A DNA stretch of 19,296 nt, taken from positions 1-19,296 of the forward strand of contig JBLFWJ010000045.1 of assembly GCA_047611425.1 (NCBI GenBank). Reading direction: 5' to 3'. Below are positions 9,020-16,861 of this stretch, one piece after another. The DNA comes from JBLFWJ01 sp047611425. Its GTDB lineage: Bacteria > Bacteroidota > Bacteroidia > UBA10329. Each line of letters begins with the position of its first letter. Position 1 is the stretch's first letter. The position numbers were made by a program, and so were the translations under genes. The notes beneath the pieces are model-generated. The model was not told the origin of the DNA and did not search any database. It worked only from the letters and a program-made list of their open reading frames with translations.

Positions 9020-10132
9020 TTACATTTTTCCAAAACCAAAATTGAGGCTGAAAACGTGACTAAACAATGCTACACTTTGATCACCAATATCAGTGAAAGC
9101 ATAGTCAATACTTAGGCCTCTAATGCCAATGGACCCCAATTTAAATGCTGGTGCTGTAAATCCAACGCCAATATTTGGCTGCCAAGTATAAATCTTGTTT
9201 CCTTCAACATCATCTGTATGTTGCTGAATGTTTCCAAATCCGCACCGAACGTGCACCCAATCACTGTAACTAACCTCAATTCCAATATGAGGGTCCAAGC
9301 TAATTGGATCACCAGGCAACAGAACGGACCGCTTTCCATCGAAAGTCAAGTCCATATTCAACTCTGGATAAATAGAGAACTTCTTTGGTAATTCGAACTC
9401 GTATCCGACTCCAATTAGAATTTTTGGCAAGGTCACTTCCAGGGAATTGTCAGGAATTTCATTGCCTGTCTGGGCCCAAACCTCTTTTGTTTCTTCATCC
9501 AACGTAAAATCCCATGCATTGAATGTGGATGTGAGGTCCCTTCCCATCACAGCGAATTTCCATTTCTTGAAATGGTACTGAGCTCCAACATCCAAACCGA
9601 ATCCCCAAGCATGTGCAAAGTCTCCAACCTTTCGGTAAACCACTTTTGCATTGGCTCCATAAGTAAATCCCTCAACACCAGGTAACCTGCGGGAATAGGT
9701 TAACAAGAAGGCATAGTCGGCAGCGCTAAATGAAGTGATTCGGTCGTAATCAATCTGTCCGTTGGCATCTATCAATTGTGTCGTATTTGGGATGTCATCT
9801 ACACCAAATCGAATGAAGGTTAATCCAGCAGTACTCAATGAGTCAATCCTCATTGCAAAGCCTGCGTAATCGTACTTCGCGATACCCGCGAAATACTCAG
9901 AATGCATGTAGCTGATCTGAAAGTCGTCTTCCATTCTGACCATCCCCGCAGGATTCCAATATCCAGAGAAAACATCATCAGTACTCGCAACAACGCTGTT
10001 GCCTAAACCAAGGCCGCGACCACCTACTCCTAAATTCAAGAATTCGTTGCTATACTTAGGTGCCTGAGCATTTACAACACCTTGAAATAGGCATAGGCAC
10101 AGGGCCATGAGTGAAAAAAATCGTTTCAGCAT
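9020..10132 (-). CDS. porV: T9SS outer-membrane protein PorV (LptO)
   Basis: FadL-like outer-membrane beta-barrel of the T9SS. In characterised systems it collects cargo from the SprA translocon and carries it to PorU. The ATG at 10132 gives 370 aa beginning with a signal peptide (MLKRFFSLMALCLCLFQGVVNAQ); the GTG at 10138 would only add two residues. Family features are the N-terminal NLGVGGRGLGLGNSVVAS and the YWNPAGM motif, followed by amphipathic strands and a C-terminal SLNFGFGKM. The stop TAA is 6 nt upstream of the porU ATG, so the two are very probably one transcript with PorV first. It is divergent from the acyltransferase gene. Confidence 0.9.
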   Translation of the reverse strand: MLKRFFSLMALCLCLFQGVVNAQAPKYSNEFLNLGVGGRGLGLGNSVVASTDDVFSGYWNPAGMVRMEDDFQISYMHSEYFAGIAKYDYAGFAMRIDSLSTAGLTFIRFGVDDIPNTTQLIDANGQIDYDRITSFSAADYAFLLTYSRRLPGVEGFTYGANAKVVYRKVGDFAHAWGFGLDVGAQYHFKKWKFAVMGRDLTSTFNAWDFTLDEETKEVWAQTGNEIPDNSLEVTLPKILIGVGYEFELPKKFSIYPELNMDLTFDGKRSVLLPGDPISLDPHIGIEVSYSDWVHVRCGFGNIQQHTDDVEGNKIYTWQPNIGVGFTAPAFKLGSIGIRGLSIDYAFTDIGDQSVALFSHVFSLNFGFGKM

Positions 10133-10166
10133 CAACACGTTTTTAAAGATAGGAATTTCAGTTCGG

Positions 10167-10184
10167 TTCGGGGTATTCGGGGTA
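10167..10184. repeat. Tandem 9-bp repeat upstream of porV
   Basis: Two perfect head-to-tail copies of TTCGGGGTA lie 35-52 nt upstream of the porV ATG, preceded by an extra TTCGG at 10162-10166. They fall inside the porV leader if the -7 box at 10224-10231 is used. They could be a regulator site or a simple duplication. Confidence 0.4.
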
Positions 10185-10223
10185 AATCGGTGTTGGTAAC
10201 GTCCTCGGTTTCTATTAATTGTC

Positions 10224-10231
10224 CAAAGGTA
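10224..10231 (-). promoter_or_regulatory. Candidate -7 box for porV-porU
   Basis: The minus strand reads TACCTTTG, an exact TAnnTTTG match, and would give a leader of about 86 nt to the porV ATG. No TTG is found 17-23 nt upstream, so only half of the promoter is supported. Confidence 0.3.
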
Positions 10232-10287
10232 AACTTCAATGCCGATTGTTTTAATTTTCCGAATATTAGCGAAGTGCAGAACACCGA

Positions 10288-11427
10288 ATGAGAATCCAGA
10301 CGACAGACCGCAAATTTTTTAAGAATCTGGATGCACTCCGGTTCCTTGCTTTCCTGTTTATTTTTCTCACGCACTCGTTGCAAACAGATAGCTCGGTCGT
10401 AGCCCAAAACCCCATTCAAAATTGGCTGGACGAATCGATTCTCGTTCTTGCCAAAATCGGATTTAGCTTCATGTTTGTGCTCTCTGGGTTTCTTAATACT
10501 TGGGTAATCCTCGAGGAGAAAAAACTGACTGGAAATTTCAAACCCTGGAAGTATTACATCAGGCGGGCAATAAGAATCTGGCCGGTCTATTTTCTTGTGT
10601 TGATTATCGGTTTTATAGTTATCCCAGCCATTGCCGGAGCAATGGGATTGGCGTATCAGGAAACTGGCAATCCTCTATGGTTCATATTCTTTCTTGGCAA
10701 TTTTTTCATTATTGAAAATGGGTTTGCCTACTCGCCTGTTCTCACTGTGCTCTGGAGCGTTTCCGTAGAAGAACAATTCTATCTACTATGGCCGTTTCTG
10801 ATGATTTTGCTTTGGAACAAGCGTTTGCTGCTTTTGGCATTTATGACGGTAATCTTCGCAATCACCACTTTTCATTATTACGATTCAGATGTAAACCTTT
10901 GGTACCATCCGTTCTTTCTTTTGGCCGACATTGTTGCCGGTGCCTTCTTCGCCTTTATGGCGTTTGATAAACGTTGGATGTATGACCGGTTAATCAAAAT
11001 GCCTCGCTGGTTCAATGGTTCAAATTATCTACTGCTTGCAGTGATATTTGCGTTTTACACTCCCCTATTTAATGGTGGATTATTACCTGGCGCATTAAAT
11101 CTCGTTTTCGAAAAACTCATCATCACATTCATCCTCGGATACATCATTTTTGAGCAGTGTTTTGGCCAGAACAAACTTCTGGAATTTGGAAATTCAAAGC
11201 TCTTTACCAGACTTGGGGTAATTGGCTACGGGCTTTACTGTTATCATGAAATAGCCCTACTTATTTCTCACAACCTCATTGAAATGGTTGGGTTGAAAAA
11301 CGATGTGACGGCCTTAATTATCGGCAAACCAATCATTGCTTTCGCTTTACTTTGGCCCATGGCCGAATTAAGCTGGAAGTATTTTGAGAAACCATTACTC
11401 AAACTAAAACGGCACTTTTACGGTTGA
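10288..11427 (+). CDS. Acyltransferase 3 family membrane protein (OafA/YrhL-like)
   Basis: A 379-aa polytopic inner-membrane protein of the acyltransferase-3 family, which typically O-acetylates or O-acylates surface sugars, LPS O-antigen, peptidoglycan or lipids. The N-terminus carries the family signature NLDALRFLAFLFIFLTHS, with Arg18 and His29 as the usual essential residues. Further motifs are FMFVLSGFL (61-69), a basic loop YYIRRAIRIWPVYF (89-102), and LWSVSVEEQFYLLWP (155-169). About ten hydrophobic segments are visible. No SGNH domain is fused. The stop is 6 nt from the pssA start, so it probably heads an acyltransferase-pssA-purS transcript. The substrate cannot be told; the link to pssA hints at an envelope lipid or glycan. 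Confidence 0.88.
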   Translation: MRIQTTDRKFFKNLDALRFLAFLFIFLTHSLQTDSSVVAQNPIQNWLDESILVLAKIGFSFMFVLSGFLNTWVILEEKKLTGNFKPWKYYIRRAIRIWPVYFLVLIIGFIVIPAIAGAMGLAYQETGNPLWFIFFLGNFFIIENGFAYSPVLTVLWSVSVEEQFYLLWPFLMILLWNKRLLLLAFMTVIFAITTFHYYDSDVNLWYHPFFLLADIVAGAFFAFMAFDKRWMYDRLIKMPRWFNGSNYLLLAVIFAFYTPLFNGGLLPGALNLVFEKLIITFILGYIIFEQCFGQNKLLEFGNSKLFTRLGVIGYGLYCYHEIALLISHNLIEMVGLKNDVTALIIGKPIIAFALLWPMAELSWKYFEKPLLKLKRHFYG

Positions 11428-11433
11428 TTTGAA

Positions 11434-12183
11434 ATGAAGAAGCATATTCCGAATATGATCACCAGCATGAACCTGCTTTGCGGGTGCCTTGCGGTAATTG
11501 CTGCCTTGGATCAACACTTGGTCTTAGCTGCCATTCTTGTTATTACTGGAGCCATATTCGATTTTTTCGATGGTTTCGCAGCTCGGTTGCTGAAAGTATC
11601 CTCACCAATTGGAAAGGAATTGGATTCATTGGCTGACATGGTAACATTCGGCTTGGTCCCAGGGTTAATTGTACTTCGGTATCTCGCCAATAATCATGGT
11701 GTTGATGGTTTTGAGGTGAGCTCCTTCCTCGAGCACCCAATCTTGTTTATCGCATTCATGATTCCGATTTTCTCAGCGTTGCGATTAGCTAAGTTCAATG
11801 TGGATGAGCGACAGCAATACGGATTCAGAGGAGTGCCAACTCCTGCCAGTGCCTTGTGGTTCATTTCAATTCCTTTAATTCTGAATTACATGCCTTACCA
11901 TTTAGGTTGGAGTGGTGAATCCGCTTTTGTAAGCAACGGCTACCTAATCGGGTCAACGGTGATTATCTCATTGCTGATGGTTTCAGACATTCCATTATTG
12001 GCCATGAAGTTCACTTCATACGATTGGAAAAGCAATCAACCCAAGTACATCTTCTTAATAAGTTCGGTGTTGCTGTTGATAATATTGCAAGTGTTGGCCA
12101 TCCCAGCCATACTATCTTTGTACCTCGTTATTTCCATTGTATCAAACCTGATCAACAAGAATAAAAATGAAGTTCAAAGCTGA
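11434..12183 (+). CDS. pssA: CDP-diacylglycerol-serine O-phosphatidyltransferase
   Basis: A 249-aa inner-membrane CDP-alcohol phosphatidyltransferase that makes phosphatidylserine from CDP-diacylglycerol and serine, the precursor of phosphatidylethanolamine. The full family motif DGxxARx8GxxxDxxxD is present at residues 46-68 (DGFAAR...GKELDSLAD). The N-terminal MKKHIPNMITSMNLLCG is typical of the PssA branch. Roughly seven to eight hydrophobic segments follow, ending in a short basic tail. Length fits the Bacillus-like type II enzyme. The start is 6 nt after the acyltransferase stop, and its last 17 nt overlap purS in another frame. Confidence 0.93.
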   Translation: MKKHIPNMITSMNLLCGCLAVIAALDQHLVLAAILVITGAIFDFFDGFAARLLKVSSPIGKELDSLADMVTFGLVPGLIVLRYLANNHGVDGFEVSSFLEHPILFIAFMIPIFSALRLAKFNVDERQQYGFRGVPTPASALWFISIPLILNYMPYHLGWSGESAFVSNGYLIGSTVIISLLMVSDIPLLAMKFTSYDWKSNQPKYIFLISSVLLLIILQVLAIPAILSLYLVISIVSNLINKNKNEVQS

Positions 12184-12418
12184 GATTGACGTTATGCCAT
12201 TAAAGGAATTGCTTGACCCACAAGGAAAAGCCGTAACAGCCAGCATGAAAAACCTTGGATTAGCCGAAATCGGAAACGTTCGAATCGGCAAGCATATCTC
12301 TCTTGAAGTTGAGGCTTCTAACGAGGATGATGCAAAAGGAAAAGTTGAAAAAGCTTGCAAGGATTTACTCACCAATCAAATTATGGAGAGCTACGAATAT
12401 GTGCTCACTGAGGTATAA
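12167..12418 (+). CDS. purS: Phosphoribosylformylglycinamidine synthase subunit PurS
   Basis: An 83-aa small subunit of the three-part FGAM synthase (PurL-PurQ-PurS), which converts FGAR to FGAM in de novo purine synthesis. The family pattern is clear: LLDPQGKAVTASMKNLG (15-31), then VRIGKHISLEVEA, and an acidic C-terminus YEYVLTEV. The ATG lies inside the last codons of pssA (17-nt overlap), which implies coupled translation. Its presence predicts small-type PurL and PurQ elsewhere rather than the fused long PurL. Its stop codon abuts the stop codon of convergent lptB. Confidence 0.92.
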   Translation: MKFKAEIDVMPLKELLDPQGKAVTASMKNLGLAEIGNVRIGKHISLEVEASNEDDAKGKVEKACKDLLTNQIMESYEYVLTEV

Positions 12419-12426
12419 TCACCTCA
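12409..12426. repeat. Dyad at the purS/lptB stop-codon junction
   Basis: TGAGGT (12409-12414) and ACCTCA (12421-12426) are perfect inverted 6-bp arms around the 6-nt loop ATAATC. The two convergent stop codons meet here at 12416-12421. There is no U-tract, so it is at best a weak transcription-ending structure and may be chance. Confidence 0.35.
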
Positions 12427-13141
12427 ACTCAAAATTCTTTCCGAGGTAAACGCGTCTAACTTGCTCATCGTTGGCAAGGTCTTCTGCGGAACCTGCCTTT
12501 AGAATATCTCCTTCAAACAGTAAGTAGGATCGGTCCGTGATTCTTAGCGTTTCGTGAACGTTGTGATCGGTTATTAGAATACCGATGTTCTTCTTTTTCA
12601 ACTTGAAAACAATCTCCTGAATATCTTCCACCGCAATTGGATCTACTCCTGCAAAAGGCTCATCAAGCAGGATGAATTTTGGATCCACTGCTAAAGCTCG
12701 AGCAATCTCTGTTCTTCTTCGCTCACCTCCACTCAATAGGTCACCCCTATTCTTTCGAACGTGGTTTAATCCGAACTCCTCAAGTAGAGATTCCAATTTA
12801 TCTTTACGAACTTGCTTGGAAAGCTTGGTCATTTCCAAAACCGCCATGATATTGTCTTCAACACTCAGTTTTCGAAATATCGATGCCTCTTGCGCCAAGT
12901 AACCAATTCCAAGCTGAGCCCGCTTGTACATGGGCATGGTGGTTATGTCCTCATCATCTAAATAGACCTTGCCTTGATTAGGCCTGATCAACCCAACAAC
13001 TATATAAAATGAAGTGGTTTTCCCTGCTCCATTTGGCCCAAGCAAACCAACAATTTCGCCCTGCCCGACTTCAAAAGAGACGCCCTTAACAACCGTTCGG
13101 CTGCCGTACTTCTTAACTATGTTTTCAGCTCTTAGAATCAT
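12419..13141 (-). CDS. lptB: LPS export ABC transporter ATP-binding protein LptB
   Basis: A 240-aa cytoplasmic ATPase that powers LptFG in extracting LPS and pushing it to the outer membrane. The ATG at 13141 (MILRAENIVKKYG) is chosen because it matches the family start; an upstream in-frame ATG at 13177 would extend 12 residues into the preceding gene. Motifs are Walker A GPNGAGKTT (35-43), the Q-loop in YLAQEASIFRKL (81-92), signature LLSGGERRR (135-143), Walker B ILLDEPFAGVDP (157-168) and H-loop TDHNV (His193). Strong similarity to LptB appears in the AQEASIFRKLSVEDNI segment. The start overlaps the TAA of the DUF5686 gene by one base (TAATG), so translation is probably coupled. Confidence 0.95.
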   Translation of the reverse strand: MILRAENIVKKYGSRTVVKGVSFEVGQGEIVGLLGPNGAGKTTSFYIVVGLIRPNQGKVYLDDEDITTMPMYKRAQLGIGYLAQEASIFRKLSVEDNIMAVLEMTKLSKQVRKDKLESLLEEFGLNHVRKNRGDLLSGGERRRTEIARALAVDPKFILLDEPFAGVDPIAVEDIQEIVFKLKKKNIGILITDHNVHETLRITDRSYLLFEGDILKAGSAEDLANDEQVRRVYLGKNFELR

Positions 13142-15738
13142 TAGAATCGAACTGCAAATCGTGTTCGTACTCCCCAACCTCTTAATCCGCCTAACTGCGA
13201 AACATCTGGGTTATCAAGGTATGTCAATCGCTTAACCACGTCAATACTGATCAATTTGAAAATGTTCTCGATACCGAAACTCACTTCCATATAAGGCAAT
13301 TTATCTAATGTGTGCGTTACGGTTTTGTACACCTCGTAATTGTCCTCTTCGTACAAAGTCCTTTTCGGGAATTCAAATATCCGCTCTGAATCCACATCCG
13401 GGTTATTCGGATTATTGGATTTTGAAACTCCACCATACACCGCTCTGAATCCAACGGTGGTTCGCCATTTCAATTTCTTAAATAGCGGAATATTATTCAA
13501 GATAGCACCATTAAAATGGTGATCATAGAACATTGAAACGTACTTATCACTAACAAACTCAAACAGATTCATCAAGTTGAATGCACTTGGATCAAAGAAG
13601 AAAGTCTGATTTCCTTTATGCACAAACAGCAACGGAAATGGAACTTCGCCCACGATGTATCCACCACTAATATCCATGTCTCCAAACCCAATTGGGTTCA
13701 TGTAGAAACGCTTGAAAATATTGGCGCTAATCTTATGGTGATCGTACTTGGCAGCAAGAAAATTATCTCCTAGGCTGTAAGTATAGGATAGAGTATAAAT
13801 AGGGTACTTGTTCTTTATCGGAACCCGTTTTGCCCTGCCTTCATAATATCTCACATTAGGAGAATAACGTACCCAAGCGGTAATGTCATTTGAATTAATT
13901 CCGTTCAATTCAGCACTTCCATCTTTTGGTTGAAAACGCAATGCACCAGCCGGTACATTTCGCATGTGCTCCAAATCAACTCCAATTGCAGAGCCGTTCC
14001 ACTCCTTGGTCCACTTTACCCTGTAGGTATCGTGGTATAACATCAAGTCAGCAATTCCTCTTCTAAAAGAAACAAACACATTATCGAAAGTCGCAATCCG
14101 TATGGACGCCCCAGGGGCACGAATGTCGCGTTGCCATTCTACATCAATTTGATGGTAGGGTCGCTGACTAAAAAAGTACGTTGCGGCAAATCCGCCTTTA
14201 AATCGCCTTCCAACATTTTTATCTTTCCAGCCATAGGCGACATAGGCATCCAATGCCACCTTCTTGCTGAACTTCTTGTTGGTTCTAATTGAGAATCGAT
14301 TTCGAATTCCTTCCACATCATTAAAGCTGAATAAAGAATACAACGGACCAATGTCAAACTTGCCAACTGAGTAGTAACCCGAAATCAACAAGAACATCAC
14401 GTTCATGGCACGCTTAAAGGCCGGTAATTCCTTCAAATCTTTGGTCATCGTATAAACGCCTTTCTCGTGCTCGTTTAGCGTTTCATGTCGCTGTGCAACC
14501 CAGAAAGAATCGGTTTCCGCTTCCGGATTAATTACAGAGACAAAATTCGAACTCCAATTGACAATAGAATCTGGCGGTGGAACGTTTACCGTCATGTCTT
14601 TATACGAAATGGTCTTCTTTCCGTACATCCCCATTTTCTGATTCAGGAAATTGTAATCGATTGTTAATTGATCACGTTCTAGCTGCCAACCTTTGTCCTC
14701 CGTGTACCCAAAGTCTTGATCAATTTCGAGGGCACTCACAAAGTTTATGTTCGCGTTACGCGTGATTCCCATCTTAATCTTCTTCACGGCATAACTGGAA
14801 TCTAGCGCGATAAACATATCCCCTCTAAATGCTACATCGGCACTATTTCGAGGTTGAAACGCAAGTTTGATGTACGGGGCATTGTCAATCTCAACCGTAT
14901 CCAGAATGAAGAATTTGTAAACGTTGGGTGCAATGTTTCCAATCGGGCTTTTGAACTGCTTTTCCATCAACATGATGGTATTCTCATACACGTCAATATC
15001 CTGATAGATTTTTTCCAAGAAGTAGTTCAATCCTTCTTCGTCCATAAAATCCTCAAAGCCTACGGTTTTTAAGCCATACTGAATCTCCTTTTTGCCCTTT
15101 GGGCTCTTACGGTAATACACCGTTGATTTCTTCTCCCTCAGATATAGAGGGAGATACGGCTTGCCATTGATTTCCGATGTGTCGACATAATTCCACATGA
15201 AACCGAACTTCTTGAAAGCCTTCTTATTCATGAAGTCCTCGGTAATGTTGTTCAGATCAAGTTGGAGTTTCTCGTACTTGTCGTAGCTGTAGTAATCAAA
15301 GCCAGATGGTCGGTTTTTGTCCTTGTTGGCTATCACTCTTTTAATCAGCGTAACAGCCGGGTTTTCCTTGTTTTTGTATCGCCCTTTTGCAGTAACGGTA
15401 ACCTCATCAACCTGTATCGATTTAGGTTCTAATTCAAAATTAACAGTCTGATTCCCACCAATATCTACATGTTTTTCAATGAGGTTATACCCCATAAAAG
15501 ACGCTGATATCTTACCCGATGCCCACTTGGAATCAAGATTATACTTTCCCTTGAAATCGGTGGTTGTTCCGATGTTCTTACCTACAAAAGCGATGTTCAC
15601 AAAAGGGAGTGGCTCCTTTGTCCGTGAGTCAATTACAACTCCTTTTACCTTGGTGTTTTGTTGAGCTGAAACGATTGAAGGGAGACTCCAAAACCCAGCT
15701 AAAATCAACAACACAACTATCTGACGCACAAAACTCAT
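13141..15738 (-). CDS. DUF5686/CarboxypepD_reg-like outer-membrane protein
   Basis: An 865-aa exported protein of a Bacteroidota-specific family without a settled function. The ATG at 15738 begins a signal peptide (MSFVRQIVVLLILAGFWSL, cleavage near SIVSA); a TTG one codon earlier is unlikely. Residues ~30-108 form a CarboxypepD_reg-like beta-sandwich (KGVVIDSRTKEPLPFVNI, then GTTTDFKGKY), as in TonB-dependent receptors, followed by VDEVTVTAKG. The rest matches DUF5686. The C-terminal third has alternating aromatic strands and ends in TRFAVRF, a terminal-Phe pattern typical of outer-membrane barrels assembled by BAM. There is no TonB plug domain. It lies 92 nt downstream of tatC and shares one base with the lptB start, suggesting an outer-membrane biogenesis role, which is inference only. 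Confidence 0.85.
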   Translation of the reverse strand: MSFVRQIVVLLILAGFWSLPSIVSAQQNTKVKGVVIDSRTKEPLPFVNIAFVGKNIGTTTDFKGKYNLDSKWASGKISASFMGYNLIEKHVDIGGNQTVNFELEPKSIQVDEVTVTAKGRYKNKENPAVTLIKRVIANKDKNRPSGFDYYSYDKYEKLQLDLNNITEDFMNKKAFKKFGFMWNYVDTSEINGKPYLPLYLREKKSTVYYRKSPKGKKEIQYGLKTVGFEDFMDEEGLNYFLEKIYQDIDVYENTIMLMEKQFKSPIGNIAPNVYKFFILDTVEIDNAPYIKLAFQPRNSADVAFRGDMFIALDSSYAVKKIKMGITRNANINFVSALEIDQDFGYTEDKGWQLERDQLTIDYNFLNQKMGMYGKKTISYKDMTVNVPPPDSIVNWSSNFVSVINPEAETDSFWVAQRHETLNEHEKGVYTMTKDLKELPAFKRAMNVMFLLISGYYSVGKFDIGPLYSLFSFNDVEGIRNRFSIRTNKKFSKKVALDAYVAYGWKDKNVGRRFKGGFAATYFFSQRPYHQIDVEWQRDIRAPGASIRIATFDNVFVSFRRGIADLMLYHDTYRVKWTKEWNGSAIGVDLEHMRNVPAGALRFQPKDGSAELNGINSNDITAWVRYSPNVRYYEGRAKRVPIKNKYPIYTLSYTYSLGDNFLAAKYDHHKISANIFKRFYMNPIGFGDMDISGGYIVGEVPFPLLFVHKGNQTFFFDPSAFNLMNLFEFVSDKYVSMFYDHHFNGAILNNIPLFKKLKWRTTVGFRAVYGGVSKSNNPNNPDVDSERIFEFPKRTLYEEDNYEVYKTVTHTLDKLPYMEVSFGIENIFKLISIDVVKRLTYLDNPDVSQLGGLRGWGVRTRFAVRF

Positions 15739-15830
15739 CAACTCAGTTTAGGGGTGAATTTTTGATGAAAACAAATATCGCAATTCAACAATAACGATGC
15801 CTGTTCTGCCGCATTACATATGCACAGCAT

Positions 15831-16658
15831 TTACGACTCCTTTTCTTGGCGTTTCAACACAAAGGCAGATACCCAAATACTCACTTCGTAAAGCCCCATT
15901 AAAGGGAAGAAAATCAGCACCTGACTACTTACATCTGGAGGAGTAATAACGGCAGATAATATGAGAACAACTACCACCGCATGCCTTCTATATGTTCGAA
16001 GGAAACTAGGCGTGACTATACCAATCTTGGTAAGGAAATAAACCAGAATCGGCATTTCAAATACAACCCCACAAGCAAGCACCAGAGTACTTATCAAAGA
16101 GAAATATGAGTTCAGATCTATCTGATTTCTCACATCCTCACTTACGTTGTAATTGCCAAGAAAATTAATCGACAAAGGGGCAATAATGTAGTACCCAAAT
16201 AACACTCCAGTCAGAAAAAGAAAGGATGTAAAAAACACCATTCCCCTTGCACTTTTTCGCTCTACGCTGTACAATCCAGGCTTAATAAAAGACCAGACTT
16301 CGTAGATCACATAAGGAAATGCACAGACCAGTCCGGCAATGATGCTAACCACAATATGCGTAGTGAACTGCCCGGCCATACTTATGTTGATCAGGTCAAA
16401 ATGTAAATCCCCGATGCACAGCTCCGGAATCGTGAATCGATCTGCCAATTTGCACAACATTCGATACGTCCAAAAGTCGGAGTGTTTCGGCCCAAGAAGC
16501 ACGGTATCAAATATGAACCCTTTGAAAATGAAAGCCAGAATAGCAAACACCATTATGCTAGAAATGGCTCGGACCAAATGCCACCGAAGTGCCTCAAGAT
16601 GCTCCAAAAAGGACATCTCGCTTTGCTCCGTTTCATTATCATCCGATTGCTCATTCAT
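15831..16658 (-). CDS. tatC: Sec-independent protein translocase TatC
   Basis: A 275-aa inner-membrane core of the twin-arginine translocase, which recognises RR signal peptides and exports folded proteins. Conserved features are MSFLEHLEALRWHL at the N-terminus, the cytoplasmic-loop segment FIKPGLYSVERK, and the periplasmic/TM6 element ITPPDVSSQ. Six membrane segments are visible. The loop after the first membrane segment (residues ~50-90) is long and holds two Cys, as is common in Bacteroidota. The ATG at 16658 gives a polar acidic 14-residue leader (MNEQSDDNETEQSE); the ATG at 16616, just before SFLEHL, is an alternative discussed with the promoter. No tatA/tatB gene is next to it. Confidence 0.94.
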   Translation of the reverse strand: MNEQSDDNETEQSEMSFLEHLEALRWHLVRAISSIMVFAILAFIFKGFIFDTVLLGPKHSDFWTYRMLCKLADRFTIPELCIGDLHFDLINISMAGQFTTHIVVSIIAGLVCAFPYVIYEVWSFIKPGLYSVERKSARGMVFFTSFLFLTGVLFGYYIIAPLSINFLGNYNVSEDVRNQIDLNSYFSLISTLVLACGVVFEMPILVYFLTKIGIVTPSFLRTYRRHAVVVVLILSAVITPPDVSSQVLIFFPLMGLYEVSIWVSAFVLKRQEKES

Positions 16659-16665
16659 GATCCGG

Positions 16666-16695
16666 CAAAGGTAGTTGGCTAGGCGATCCTATCAA
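16666..16695 (-). promoter_or_regulatory. Candidate promoter of tatC
   Basis: On the minus strand TTG (16695-16693) is followed after exactly 19 nt by TACCTTTG (16673-16666), a full match to the Bacteroidota TTG-N19-TAnnTTTG pattern. Transcription would start near 16661, only a few bases before the ATG at 16658. Either the mRNA is nearly leaderless or the ATG at 16616 is used. Confidence 0.45.
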
Positions 16696-16806
16696 GAGTT
16701 TCGATAAGACGAATACCGATTAGTTTGGTCAAGAGAAAAGCAGGGTTAATTCACGTTTTTTTCTTTCTGGTCATTACCAGTTTTGCTGAGAAAATGAAGG
16801 TTTTAA

Positions 16807-16832
16807 GCCAATCAATTATTAATTGGTTTGGC
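16807..16832. repeat. Small AT-rich interrupted palindrome
   Basis: GCCAA (16807-16811) and TTGGC (16828-16832) flank an inner CAATT-att-AATTG stem with a small unpaired bulge. It lies about 150 bp upstream of tatC. It may be an operator or part of the nearby repeat element; it has no terminator-like U-tract. Confidence 0.35.
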
Positions 16833-16861
16833 ATCAACGAGCGTTCATGATTATTAATAAT

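Noticed and set aside
10132..10419. 95-aa minus-strand reading frame overlapping the acyltransferase start and the porV leader
   Set aside because: It lies opposite the well-supported acyltransferase N-terminus, shows no family motif and would abut porV only by chance.
13142..13177. Upstream ATG giving LptB 12 more residues
   Set aside because: The extra residues lie inside the DUF5686 coding end and do not resemble LptB; the ATG at 13141 gives the family-typical start.
15739..15830. GATATTTG on the minus strand as a promoter for the DUF5686 gene
   Set aside because: The first base of the box is wrong and no TTG lies 17-23 nt upstream, so it is not better than chance.
16339..16674. 111-aa plus-strand frame antisense to tatC
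   Set aside because: TatC on the other strand is certain, and the antisense product has no recognisable domain or start signal.
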